Shown: in pieces, positions 25,826 through 36,455 of the stretch
How positions within the stretch are numbered: the stretch's first letter is position 1
How the letters are laid out: the number at the start of each line of letters is the position of its first letter
Assembly: GCF_032854445.1 (NCBI RefSeq)
Contig: NC_088302.1
Coordinates: 39,314,191 to 39,378,190 of the forward strand
Direction of reading: 5' to 3'
From: Liolophura sinensis
Taxonomy: Eukaryota > Mollusca > Polyplacophora > Chitonida > Chitonidae
Length of the DNA: 64,000 nucleotides
The notes under the pieces: model-generated
The model's input: the letters and a program-made list of their open reading frames with translations, nothing else
The model's database searches: none
Told to the model about the DNA's origin: nothing
Program-made: the position numbers and the translations under genes

Positions 25826-28258
25826 GTAATGAAGTGCAAGTGTTTTCCTGAACTAAAATTGTTTGCAGGTACCTTTGGAATTTTATCTTATGCCAAGATG
25901 AAGATGATTAATACTGTCAAAAGAGTCAGAAGACAAATGAGTTCAGCCTAATATTTGTTTACAAAAGCTACTTTACTAAACTAACAATACAGAAAGAGAA
26001 AAAACAACAAGGATTATCTACCAGCATATTTTGGCTGTTTAACAGGAAAGCAATCATATGGATTCAAAACTGTTTTGGAAAGTCAGTGTTTGCCCTAGAA
26101 GGTTAACTCACATTTTGTTTAAATGCCAAGAACATAAACATAGATAAAACATCGCCTGTGAAAGGCAATTGTGTTTTGTTTTGTCCTCTGGCCTGTGCTG
26201 CATTTCCTACACATGTCTGGTTAGCTCATTGAAAGGGGAGAGTCTAGATGAAATTCCATCCCCACAGCATAACCTGGTTGTCTGTGGAATGTCAGCCAAA
26301 GTTACCCAGTACATGGCTCTATAAACAAATAAACAAGTTACAGGAAGGTGCCAGAATTCTGTCTTGTTTTCTTCAGCATGAAGTAAACATAAAAAAACGG
26401 CTCAGAAATCTATTTTATTGGAGTAGGGAGGCTGGTTAGGAATGTCCTAGGGCTAAATGCATGCACTGAGAACATGGTGCAGGCCTTAGCTGCATCCCTC
26501 GTCAATTCTTGGCTCATCTCTGCGACTGCATCGCTCATTGGCTAGCTGCTCTCTGTTGTTATCAACTGCAGAAAAACAGCCTGTTTTTGTCTAATTTGGC
26601 CAGGTATGCGTGCAATGCCTTTAATATAAGGGAGTGCGAGCTTTTGCTTGAAGTTTCATTGAGGTAATTGTGACATTTCATTCTCGAATGGCTGTGTTAA
26701 GTTAGGGTCAGCTTTCCTCTGGCTCTCGTGTCTCTGGTGCTCCCTGAGAGTGAATAATGAGCCATTCTTTGCAAAAACCTAAAAACTACCTGTAACGAGG
26801 AAATGCACACACCATCCTTTTTGAGTGCTTCCCATCCCTCTGAAACTGCACTGTCCCTAATTAGGAACAACAGAAATTGCAAGTACAGCTTTGGATAAAA
26901 CAATGCATCTTTTTTTGTCTGCAGTGCAATCCCTTGTGGTGCAGGTTGGGTATGGGGCATGAAAGCATATTGTGTGACGGGAAAGCTGGTTAGAGGGGGA
27001 TGGGGATGGGGAAGGGATCGTACAGGGAGTACAGGAAACAGTGTCTAGGGAGTCAGGTCAATCCCGTGGGTCAGACCCCGGGGAATTGTCCTACCCAGAA
27101 GCATGAGTCATACTTTACACAACAAGCTCATATACATATATCTGCTGTATTACATGGGGTTTACAGGCTATGTTACAGCCAAGCTGTGAGTACACATGTA
27201 TTAGTGTGTTCTCAAGGTAGAACAGTCTTGCTCACTGGATACACGCCCTAAGGATGTGTGGTCATGTGTCCTGGAAAGGGTGGGGAGGGGGGGGGATATG
27301 ATGTGAAGTGTGAAGGGGGTGGTGTCATGGAAATAATTCAGATCTGAAGTCAAATAGCCAGCAGTAAATGTAATCATATAAAATCACTATTAAATAAGGT
27401 GTTTCCCAAGTAGTGAGAGATATGTCATTCTGATAGATGTATTTGTAACATGTATCTACAGGCAGTTCATTGACTCCATGCAATTTTGATTGGGGTACTG
27501 ATTTTCGAGATAACGTGACTGTTAGTTGGCTAGAGGCTAGAAGTTTAGATTTACTGAAATAAATGAGAGTTACACTAATAAGTCATTAGTTTATCTTAGC
27601 TATAGACCTGTGTTTGTATACTGAGGTTTAATTCATCAGCCCGACAACGTTATTTTTGCACATGTATTGGAGTTTTTGTGTTCAAGGAACTACCTTGTAA
27701 GCCTTGTGGGCAACAAAGTCTGACAACAATGAATGACTTGGGGTTGCCCAGAAAGACGAGACAGCCTGGTGTTCACTGGCATGAGCGAGCAACTTTGATT
27801 TTAACTTATTGTCACAAAGAGAACAAGTCAAAAACAATGTGGATAAAGATCTTATTGTTAGATCTTGATGGCCAAGCCTTACAGAAAGTGGTATTCAGTG
27901 AAAGCTGTCTGTTGTCTTTTGTACACAAATTACACAAATGAAGATCAAGGGTAATGCCTTTTCAGAAATATTAGGGGAATTATTCTCTAGAGAACGAAAC
28001 TGAAAGTATGTGGGCGAAAAAAACTAGTGTTTGCAACAAACATTTGTTTTCTGGTTGGTGTTCTTTTTTTCAGTACCTTTATTTTATACTAGTGAGTGTT
28101 AGTTTGATTCCCTGTACCTTTTTACACTTGTTTATGGAAATTAATGGATTTAGGGTAGGGATAAGGTGTTTCTTTTACCCACCTGTGTGAAATTCTGGCT
28201 GCTAGCATGCACTTGCCAACTGGGGAAATCTTTTAATGTGGCATCCATTTCTCATGCT

Positions 28259-28503
28259 AGTAGACTGTAGGTGCTAATTGTAGGAGTGATGGAGTGAGGT
28301 ACTGGTATGTTATACATGTAGCACAGTGGAGCTAGTCTGTGATTCGTACTAGTAGACTGTAGGTGCTTGTGGGTGTGGTAAAGTGAGGTACTGGTATGTT
28401 ATAGCACAGTATGGCTGGTCTCTTTCTCCTTCTTGTAAACTATAGGTGCATGTGAGTGTGATGAAGTAAGATACTGGTATAGTATAGTACCGTGTAGCTG
28501 GTG
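28259..28503. repeat. Tandem repeat, about 85-90 bp x 3
   Basis: Three successive imperfect copies share gactgtaggtgc, then gaagtgaggtactggtatg-like, then tagcacagt and a final gctggt/gctagt. Unit lengths differ because the second and third copies carry small deletions. Confidence 0.7.
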
Positions 28504-28980
28504 GACTGATGACCTGACCTGCCATGTGGCCTGGAGGAAGTCCTAACCTTGTTATTTCAGGTATACAGGTAGCCTGACTAACAATTCCCCCCCCCCCCCT
28601 CCTCCCAAATTCCTTGTCAGAAAACCTGAGGCTGCAGTAATTTACCTGGGAATGAAGATGCTAGATGCTTGTCAGGGAGTGCAAGTTCGGAATTGCTGAT
28701 AGTTTTGATTGAACATTGCTGTGACACTCAGCCACCCTCCTGCTGTGACCCCCTCCCCCCTTGATAAGTTGTAGACTGTGATGTATGGGACCATGTGGGG
28801 GACAGATCTGCCTTATTAAGCTGACAGCATTCCTTCAGCTCGATGTCAGGTCACATAGCCACTGATCCACATGGTAAACTCCGGATGTGGAATGCTCCCA
28901 GCTACACTACTCAAACTTATAAATTCTACACTTTTTTTTTTACCCAACTGTTTTTAGACATATGGGTTATAAACGTACAT

Positions 28981-29067
28981 GTAACTACCATAACACTTGC
29001 TTTGTGTATGTAACTACCGTCACACTTGCTTTGTGTGTGTAACTACCGTAACACTTGCTTTGTGTAC
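28981..29067. repeat. Tandem repeat, 29 bp x 3
   Basis: There are three copies of a unit beginning gtaactaccgt and containing acacttgctttgtgt. They differ at only a few positions and sit just upstream of a full-length SINE. Confidence 0.85.
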
Positions 29068-29101
29068 AAGTATGAAGGTCTTTGTCATTTCTTTGGTGGA
29101 T

Positions 29102-29356
29102 ATGCTCAGCCAGTTAGCGCACTAGCGCAGCGTAATGACCCAGGAGTCTCTCACCAATGGATTCACTGTGAGTTCAAGTCCAGCTCAAGCTGGCTTCCCC
29201 TCCGGCCGTACGGGGGAAAGTCAGTCAGCAAGCTGAGGATGGTCGTGGGTTTCCCCTGGGCTCTGCCCGGTTTCCTTCCACCATAATGCTGGCAGCCGTC
29301 GTATAAGTGAAATATTCTTGAGTACGGCGTTAAACATCAATCAGATAAATAAATAA
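29102..29356 (+). mobile_element. Full-length tRNA-derived SINE (SINE-A)
   Basis: The head resembles a tRNA-type promoter, with box A-like gctcagccagttagcgc and box B-like gagttcaagtccag. The body contains ctgcccggtttcc and gtataagtgaaatattcttg, and the tail is a run of aataaa. An 11-bp target-site duplication, ctttggtggat, flanks it at 29091-29101 and 29357-29367. It looks like a recent insertion. The family resembles SINEs known from bivalves and gastropods; the exact family name would need a repeat-database comparison. Confidence 0.88.
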
Positions 29357-30747
29357 CTTTGGTGGATGTGTAGATATAGTTAATATCTGGCTATTAAGTG
29401 GTACAAATTCTATGATTAGTTTGAATATGTTTTGTATCTGAGCTTCAGTGTTTTTATTATTTATACGTCATATACAGCTAGGGAAATGTGAGAAAACTTC
29501 TGTTGATGTTAATTTGGTGTGTATGGACATTGGATTGTTTGAATGGATGCAAGCAGAAGGGTTTAGGATGGGTGTAAATTTAAGGTCATTTACATTTACA
29601 GTGGAATAATGAGGTGCATCATGCACATGTAAGACTACATCATTTTGTCTGAATTTGCCATGGTATGGGACCACAAGTTATTATAATTTTCACAGGAAAT
29701 ACAGAATCCAGTACACCTGCTTACAGCTGGTGAAGATACATAAACAAAAGGAGATCATGCATATATTACAAAGCATTTGATTGGTTGGTGTGTATCAGGC
29801 GTTTGTAGATTTATCCAATCAGATCTCTCCTTACATGCACTGAATGGTAAATAAAGTGTTTAAGTGAAAATAATTGGCCATTTTAAAGACTCCAGAAAAA
29901 GTATGTAAACCTGATGGATAAAAGTAGAATTACTTCATTGTTGTTTATTTTGACCTTAAATTCTCAATGAAACCATTGTTATAGTCTGGCAGTGTTAAAC
30001 CTGTTTTTCCGTGCCTGTGACAATTGCTCACTGCCTCTGGCTGTGTATTCTGAGCTGAGAAGCTAATTAGAGTTTGAAATACTTGTAGTTGAAGCATCCA
30101 TTCTTCATTCCATCCATAAATATTCTAACGTTTTGTCTACATGTATGTTTCGGAATCTAATATCTGCAGTGTAATGTATTTATTCTTCAAAAGCCTAATT
30201 ATGATTGGCTAAAAATATCAGAATTAGGTATTAAAGATTATCTGCAAGCAAGAATACTTAAACTGTTGATTTTTTTTTTAAGCAGATTTTTGTTGATGTT
30301 TACCGTAGTTTATTTGATCACGTACATGCATCTTTATGGCTGACATACATGTACTTGAAAGCTCTAATGAAGGCCGCTTCTAGAATGAGCTGTGGAATGT
30401 ATTCAGATACAGTACTAGTGTCAACAAAGCCCTCGCTTAATAGATGACCAAAGCTGTGTCCCTAAATCATAGCCCTCTGAACACTTTGACAGATGACCAC
30501 ACACAGAAGGCTATATACTCTCAACCATTCATGGCATCTGCCATTGATAAACACTGTAGAATAAGCACAATAGAATTTTTGTAGGAACTTTTTTTAGGTG
30601 TGTGCTTTTTTCAGGCATACTTTATAGTGTCTTTTGTGAGTAACCAAGAAGCAAATGTCCTTAAAGCAGATTGTTTTGAAGCAAGTGCTAAAATTTGCTT
30701 CTGGGAGCGCCCATTTATTATATACTTCTATATTCTTTAGAAAATGA

Positions 30748-31002
30748 TTTTATTTATTTGATTGGTGTTTTACGCCGTACTCAAGAATATTTCACTTATA
30801 CAACAGCGGCCAGCATTATGGTGGGTGGAAACCAGGCAGAGCCTGGGGGAAACCCACAACCATCTGCAGGTTGCTGACAGACCTTCCCACTTACGGCCGG
30901 AGAGGAAGCCAGCATGAGCTGGACTTGAGCTCACAGCGCCTGCATTGGTGAGATGCTCCTGGGTCATTACACTGCGCTAGCGCGCTAACTGACTGAGGCC
31001 CC
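30748..31002 (-). mobile_element. Full-length SINE-A, minus orientation
   Basis: It reads in reverse from tttatttatttgattggtgt through the body to gactgaggcccc. A 13-bp duplication, ctttagaaaatga, flanks it exactly (30735-30747 and 31003-31015), showing target-primed insertion with little later decay. Confidence 0.9.
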
Positions 31003-31390
31003 CTTTAGAAAATGAGGTTTTATTTTGAGTATTTTTTTGCATACCAGTGGAGGTTATACACCCAGTCAGGGTTCAAATCCTCGTTTGTCCATGGTATTGT
31101 TTTTTCTTTGTTTCTGGTAAATGTTGAATTACCTCAATTATAAGTTCAGAAAATTGCTTCATTTTGCAAAGAGCATGTCTTCTTAGTATGGAGTGTAGAA
31201 GATCTGTGGGGCATCTAGTGTTAATTGTCTGCCGTATTTTGAGGTTAATCTAAAAAAAATAATGTACTGATTCAGGGCTAGGTCCAATCCTTTGACAGTG
31301 CCTGTGCTTTTGATTTAATATTACAGACTGGATCAGCTGATTGATAGATAATATCTAATATACACAGTAACTATGTTCTATTAGAGGCTG

Positions 31391-31870
31391 TCTTTGTGTA
31401 TATGTTACAGTACTAATGTCTATACATGTTGTATACTACAGTACCATGTCTTTTCTGAACAGTGTCTACACTTGTAATATTCATTACAATACTTACTTTT
31501 CCTGGGCTAATGTCTATACGTGTTATATGCTACAGTACAACAGTAATTTTTCAACTATTTTGCATGTTTACTCCAGTATATTCTGAAGGCATTATTATGT
31601 GTTGACTGATCAATTTTTACTTTTTGTGAAGCCCTGAAACTGACCAATCCAATCAAGGTAGTTTTGTTCCCAACATCAAATTTAGAATGTGCAATGTGAA
31701 AGTTGCTCTTTCATATGCGAAAAGGTTGAGGAATTAGGGTAATGTCTGTACATGTTGTATATTACAGTGCTGTGTCTTTTCTGACCAGTGACTATACTTG
31801 TAATATACATACATTACAGTGCTTACTTTTCTCTGACTAATGTCTATATATATATATTACATGTTACAGT
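31391..31870. repeat. Degenerate array of about 50 bp containing acceptor-like TTACAGTGCT
   Basis: Repeated phrases are aatgtctatacatgttgtat, ttacagtgct or ctacagtacc, and cttttctgacc. Copies occur at 31391-31545 and 31740-31870, separated by a different element. The last copy supplies the real acceptor of the next exon (gttacag before TGCTTGG). Two earlier copies reproduce the acceptor and the first bases of that exon (near 31766 and 31815). Confidence 0.6.
31617..31738 (-). mobile_element. Inverted-repeat element copy inside the array
   Basis: The sequence from gaagccctgaaactgaccaa to gcgaaaaggttgagg is the reverse complement of the central and 5' part of the element at 46814-47012. It interrupts the roughly 50-bp array, so it probably inserted after the array formed. 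Confidence 0.55.
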
Positions 31871-31998
31871 GCTTGGCTCGGCTGAAGGAAGAGTTCCTCA
31901 TGGTCAAAGGTCAAGGTGGATCATCCCCAGATGTGTCCACGCTCTCCCTACCCATGGAAAGGTCTAGCACGGCCTCCCAAACGGACCTGCGTGGAGAG
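31870..31998 (+). CDS. kibra: kibra exon: end of coiled coil 1 and SQTD motif
   Basis: The exon follows gttacag and precedes gtaccc. It reads CLARLKEEFLMVKGQGGSSP and ends SSTASQTDLRGE. The SQTD motif is conserved in human WWC1 (SSQTDIS) and resembles dynein light chain (DYNLL) ligands. KIBRA is known to bind that light chain, but the use of this site here is inference. The exon is exactly 43 codons, phase 0 at both ends. Confidence 0.92.
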
Positions 31999-32201
31999 GT
32001 ACCCTAACCTTACATTCTAAACAGAATAGATGTAAAAATAGTTCACTGAAGAAGACAGTGTGAAGAATGTATTTCTATTATTTGTAATGCAGTCTAGCTT
32101 TCTGTTTCTGTTAAATTAAGTTTTTTATGTCAGTCATGTTGAGGTAAATAATATATTTTAGAGTTTTACTTTCACTTTCTAACACATCTATCTATTGATA
32201 G

Positions 32202-32350
32202 TATATTCCATTTGGCGCTCGGCTGGCTGAGATCACACGGTTACGACTACAGTACGATGATTCCAAGCGACTCTTGGCCAATCTGAAACTTGAGCTGGCT
32301 CAGATGGAGGACCAGATGGTACCTGGTCAGACCGAGTCCGACAAGGACAG
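32202..32350 (+). CDS. kibra: kibra exon: start of coiled coil 2
   Basis: The exon follows ttgatag and precedes gtgagt. It reads YIPFGARLAEITRLRLQYDD and ends TESDKDR, matching human WWC1 LAEKVRLRLRYEEAKRRIAN ... DSERDR. The 3' 59 bases of this exon, plus the donor, are repeated twice downstream in the intron. The final codon is split AG|G. Confidence 0.94.
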
Positions 32351-32540
32351 GTGAGTCAAATTTCCAAGTACAGGTGAGAGAGCTGGCTCACGTAGAGGAC
32401 CAGATGGTACTGGACCAGACCGAGTCCAACAAGGACAGGTGAGTCAAATACCCAAGCACAGGTTAGAGAGCTTGCTGGGATGGAGGACCAGATGGTATGT
32501 AGTCAGACCGAGTCCCACAAGGACAGGTGAGTCAAATAAC
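32292..32540 (+). repeat. 88-bp tandem triplication of exon end plus donor site
   Basis: Copy 1 (32292-32379) spans the last 59 exon bases and the first 29 intron bases. Copy 2 is 32380-32467 and copy 3 starts at 32468 and fades near 32540. The donor CAG|GTGAGTCAAAT recurs at 32351, 32439 and 32527, exactly 88 bases apart. Copies share gaggaccagatggta and accgagtcc and are diverged by scattered substitutions and small indels that cancel in length. Confidence 0.93.
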
Positions 32541-32875
32541 TTACTACAGTAGTGAACAGCCAACTGTTGCACACCATGGAACATGCTCACCTCTGGCATG
32601 CCATAGGCAAGTTAGTTGCACACTACTAGCAAATCCTGGAGACCTGTGGCCACTTTCTCAAATCTTTCACTGAAAATGTTATCCTTTTTTGCACTATAAC
32701 TTAGACAATGAGATCTTTAAAGAAAGCTAGAAGAAATTTGATTCACAAAGTTTTGTGACAGTGGCCCCCAGCTTGTACTGTATATTGGTCTGCATAAAGC
32801 AGTATACATTCAGGATGCAACCAAATTACATAAGCTTGTGTAACTGTATGATAGATGCAATTCTTATTGTTTTAG
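32351..32875. other. Intron with duplicated donor sites
   Basis: The first 190 bases are the two extra copies of the exon boundary. The remainder up to the acceptor (attgttttag) is ordinary AT-rich sequence with nothing recognised. Confidence 0.8.
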
Positions 32876-33040
32876 GTTACTACTTATACAAGAAAAAGAG
32901 CAGTTGTTACGTGAGCTACGCAGTATTGATCCCAAGGGTCGCAGCGAGGATGAGAAGACCTCCATACGGCAGCAAATTCGCCAGCTTGAACATGATCTAA
33001 ATCATGCTCGAGAAATCTCAAATAAACAAATAGCTGAAAG
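32876..33040 (+). CDS. kibra: kibra exon: coiled coil 2
   Basis: The exon completes Arg296 and reads LLLIQEKEQLLRELRSIDPK then IRQQIRQLEHDLNHAREISN and ends IAER. Human WWC1 has RLILINEKEELLKEMRFISP and RKRLEKDLQAARDTQSK at the same place. It is strongly helical and heptad-patterned. Donor gtatgt; final codon split AG|G. Confidence 0.94.
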
Positions 33041-33389
33041 GTATGTCTTTTTAGCTTACTCTGTGTTGCGGATTCTTGCATGGAAGTCACTGAGATAAAT
33101 GTCATTTAGACATATGGCTTGGAAAGACTATCAAATAAGTAAGACAAGTAAGATATTTCTTTGTCTGTAGAAAACTGCAAATTTGTCCAAATTCATTAGG
33201 GCAGAGAATCAGCTTCTGAGAATTCTAGGGATCTTTCAGTGTTGTTACAAAATGTGTTTGAAAGGTAGGATGATGCCATGGGGAAAAATGTTAAGTTTCA
33301 ACATGAAAAGCAGACATTTATTTGCTTCTTAAAATGCATTTTTTGTGGTATATAAGTTATTAGTGTGATTATAAATGTCTATTTTACAG
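33041..33389. other. Short intron with a dispersed repeat copy
   Basis: Most of the intron (about 33185-33345) is a diverged copy, in reverse orientation, of the repeat at 11821-12005. Recognisable words are ttaagtttcaacatg, gacatttatttgcttct and aaaatgca. Confidence 0.6.
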
Positions 33390-33479
33390 GTTAAAACTGC
33401 AGGAAGAGAAGATGGCCTTAACTCAGCAGTTGACAGAGACAGCACGGCTGATAACCCACCTAGAGTCTCAGTTAAAAAG
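33390..33479 (+). CDS. kibra: kibra exon: end of coiled coil 2
   Basis: The exon follows attttacag and precedes gtgagat. It reads LKLQEEKMALTQQLTETARL then ITHLESQLK, corresponding to RNQLVRELEEATRQVATLHS and QLKS in human WWC1. The closing Ser381 codon is split with the next exon. Confidence 0.92.
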
Positions 33480-34931
33480 GTGAGATAGGTTAAAACTGCC
33501 TGCTACTCCATTCCATAACATCTGTTTTGATGTAACAGGGTGCAGTGCTTTCCAACTAATTAAAAGGACCATCACTTTTTACGGTGATCTATTGTCTCTG
33601 ACAATGTAATACAAATGTGTACACACACCTAATGACTCCTCGTAATTATCTGAGTGAAAAGTTGGTAAGTATGACAAAAAACTCCAAGCATTCGTACATA
33701 CATTGTGCAAACAAAGAAAAGCCCCACGACATGTTTGTTTCCGGGTTAAAGGATCTTACTTTTTTTTTTCTTTTTTCTTTTTTCTTTTTTTTAACTGATA
33801 TACTGTACAGTATTTCACCTAAAATTGCATCCGTGACCAATTTACTCATTTAGTCTCATCATAAGAGTTCTATTGATCTCTAGTCTTTTACAAGATTATT
33901 TGTAGGATGATAATCTACTGGAAAAATACATGTGACCACCAAAAGGTATATTTTATGAACTTAGTTTAACTTTAAATGTGCACTTTTTGGGAACAAATTT
34001 TTTGGTCATATTGTGTAATTTGATGTTTTTCTAGCTGTTTTATAAACAACACAATTTGTAATTTGTAAAATGGTTTGGGTGCAGTAATTTTGACACAAAT
34101 AAAAAGAAAAAATATCATGGAATTGTTTATTTCTGGTGTGTGCCCACATCCTGTTGAACATTAAGGATGGGCTGTGAGCTGTGGAATGGTGGTTACATCA
34201 TTCTCAGGGTTACCTCACAGCTACTACCAATGTTGAGTTTTTTTGGTTTCTGTGTAACGCACCAAGTTACCCCAACACAGGCTTTAGGCAAGACATCTAG
34301 GCTCTGCTGTGTCAAACGTATTTCGATTATGACTGATTTGATTTTGCAATGCCAATCTGTGTGGTTTATTAGAGCACATGTGTGTATTCACTCCCAGAAA
34401 CGCAGGGAATATTGTTGCAATTCTTGCATCTTAAGAATTATTGTTACAGAACATTTCCTGATTTTAAGTGAACATTATGTTGTAAGGATAAGATTCTGTT
34501 CTCTACATGTACCTGATTGCTTGTAATAGTTAATTACATCTGCTCTCTTATATCCGAAAACAGTTGTTTTTTTTTTTTTTCTTCAATGCAGAATTTTGAC
34601 TTGGATAGAAAAATGCCTTGTGAAACCTGAGGTCCATAATATCATGGTGTCAAGCATCTTTTCTTTGCCTTTCATATGTACAAAATAATGCGACTAAGAC
34701 TTTCACACATATCTACACTTGATACTATTTTACATAAATGTGTTAAATTACATCAGAATCTAAGAAAGCCTACTGGACATTCATAACATTGTAGATTTAC
34801 CTCTATTTAACCCATTCTCTCAGCACGTCATGATTTTAACTTTCTTTTTACTGTTTTATCCACTCTTACTGTAAATCGGTGCCAGCCTCTGTTTGACCCA
34901 TTTTCTCATGACCATTCGTTGTCTGTTTCAG
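33480..34931. other. Intron, 1.45 kb
   Basis: A copy of the dispersed repeat occurs at about 33885-34000 in reverse orientation, and a weak SINE-B-like stretch (gtatgacaaaaaactccaagc) near 33665-33700. Long T/TC tracts lie at 33765-33795 and 34563-34580. A 119-codon plus-strand open frame (34167-34526) has no recognisable protein character. Confidence 0.6.
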
Positions 34932-35753
34932 CCATTCTCGCAGCACTTTATCAGTATCATCTGGATCATCTCGTGGCTCCTTGGGTTCTCTGTCTGCTAG
35001 CAGTCGTGGCTCACTGAACTCACTCAGTTTAACGGACATCTATGGCCAGCAACAGGCTGACACAGACATTAACCTGCAGGACTTGCACAGACGAGTGGAG
35101 AAACTTCTACAAGGTCACAGTATTACCCCGATCCACGAGGGTCAGGTGGTCACTACCATCCCTGAGGAGAGGGTTTCCCCCACCACGGGGGTCGCCGCTA
35201 TGGCAACTACTGGTTACTTACAGAGCGTGCTTGGCAGCACAAATGAAATCTCCACCTCAATGAAATCGCTGTCGCCTCGGTCTTCCTTGTCATCATTGTC
35301 ACCTCCGGTGACGCCATATGATATTGGGCCTCCTCCGACTTATGAACAGCACATGAGTGCTGTAGACAGACAGAGACGGGGCGGGGCTGTTGGCAGTGTG
35401 ACTGCGGGCCCTAGTGTGGTGACTGCTGGTCCTGAGTATCAGGCTGGCTTACAGACTGGTGCTAATAATTTACAGAACATTAGACCCACTGACCATGGGG
35501 GCGCTGTGCCGATGACAGGCCACACAGGCCTGGTGACACAGCTACCGCTGGTAAGTGATGGTGTTTTACGTAGCAGAGTGCAGTACGGGGACTTGGTGGA
35601 GGTGTCAAGTAACCCTCCCCTGAGCCCAATCAGTGAGACAAGTTCAGGGGTTTGTAACAATACATCAGGTGGCAATACCAGAAGTGTTTCTGCGGCCGTC
35701 AGCGATGAGTCGGTGGCAGGAGATAGTGGGGTCTTCGAGGCTTCTGTTAAAAG
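34932..35753 (+). CDS. kibra: kibra large exon: Ser-rich regulatory region with PPTY motif
   Basis: The exon of 822 bases follows gtttcag and precedes gtaagc. It covers residues 381-654. It opens with HSRSTLSVSSGSSRGSLGSL and SRGSLNSLSLTDIYG, equivalent to the family's SRGSL...FTDLYYDP. It then has TTIPEERVSP, STSMKSLSPRSSLSSLSPPV and, near the end, SAAVSDESVAGDSGVFEASV. The last two are nearly identical to human WWC1. The SLSPRSSL segment is a mitotic-kinase target (Aurora/CDK1) in human KIBRA. The DSGVFEAS string (residues 645-652) loosely resembles a beta-TrCP/Slimb phosphodegron; its use is inference. A PPTY motif at residues 515-518 (35332-35343) has no counterpart I know in human WWC1. 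Confidence 0.95.
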
Positions 35754-36392
35754 GTAAGCGTTCAGTGTCACACAGTAAATTCTAGATAGCACGTCTTCAA
35801 ATTATGTTGTATTACATGTAATCCATGGCGCAGGAAATAAGTTCTGCTTCAGTTTAAATCCATGAAGATGGTGAAGCTGTAAGGAATATGTTTGCGCGAA
35901 GTACACTAATTAAGGTTGGGGTCTCTGTGGCTCAGTTGGTTAACGCTCTAGCGCAGTGTAATGACCCAGGAGCCTCTCACCAATGCGGACGTTGTGAGTT
36001 CAAGTCCAGTTCATGCTGGTTTCCTCTCCGGTCGTAAGTGGGTAGGTCTGCCAGCAACCTGCAGATGGTCGTGGGTTTTCCTGGGGTTCTGCCCGGTTTC
36101 CTCCCACCATAATGCTGGCCGCCGTCGTATAAGTAAAATATTCTTGTGGATGATGTAAAACACCAATCAAATAAATAAATAAATTAATTAAGGTTTGATG
36201 TTTCTCTTGAAGTATCGAGCATATTATCTCTTATAACTAGAGACATGGCACAAATCACAGGCTTGGCAGCCTGCCTGAAAAGCCACTTGTCTCAGTTTTA
36301 GGTACATGTACATTTGTTGACAGGTTATTTATGACATTGACAAGAACATGCTGAAGTAAAATGAAATCCATGGGCGTATTTCTGGTTTTCAG
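35754..36392. other. Short intron occupied largely by a SINE
   Basis: About 270 of 639 bases are a full-length sense-oriented SINE-A (35918-36184). The rest shows nothing else recognisable. Confidence 0.8.
35918..36184 (+). mobile_element. Full-length SINE-A in sense orientation
   Basis: It starts ggggtctctgtggctcagtt, has the box B-like gagttcaagtccagttc, and ends caccaatcaaataaataaat. An 11-bp duplication, taattaaggtt, lies at 35907-35917 and 36185-36195. Its AT-rich tail gives the intron sense-strand ATAAATAA sequence. Confidence 0.9.
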
Positions 36393-36455
36393 GAACGAAG
36401 ATCTTGATAAAGTTTTAGAGAGCTTAGAAAGTGCACAAGTTCAAGTGAAATTAAA
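36393..36455 (+). CDS. kibra: kibra exon: lead-in to C2 domain
   Basis: This 63-base exon follows gttttcag and precedes gtaagt. It reads NEDLDKVLESLESAQVQVKL and joins to KYEAKEGNL. It corresponds to the family stretch ending TRIQIALKYDEKNKQ, the first strand of the C2 domain. Confidence 0.88.

Larger units (their letters stand above)
25826..31869. other. Intron, 6.0 kb, with SINEs and tandem repeats
   Basis: No additional exon was recognised. The intron contains a roughly 85-90-bp triplication (28259-28503), a 29-bp triplication (28981-29067), two full-length SINEs in opposite orientations (29102-29356 and 30748-31002), and a roughly 50-bp degenerate array ending at the acceptor itself (31391-31870), with an inverted-repeat element copy lodged inside it. 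Confidence 0.7.

Noticed and set aside
29098-29286. Open frames with words like LTNA..SSSPxHAGFLSG (29026-29286, 30770-30967, 35961-36158, 45338-45529, 58204-58470)
   Set aside because: These are translations of SINE-A copies in one orientation or the other. The shared peptide words come from the repeat, not from a protein family.
32380-32530. Extra copies of the exon end considered as additional coding exons
   Set aside because: They have no acceptor site in a usable phase, the read-through from the first copy hits TGA at once, and the protein aligns to the family without them.
34167-34526. 119-codon open frame within an intron
   Set aside because: Cys- and Leu-rich without recognisable domain, no relatives in the window, and lying in an intron between two well-joined exons.
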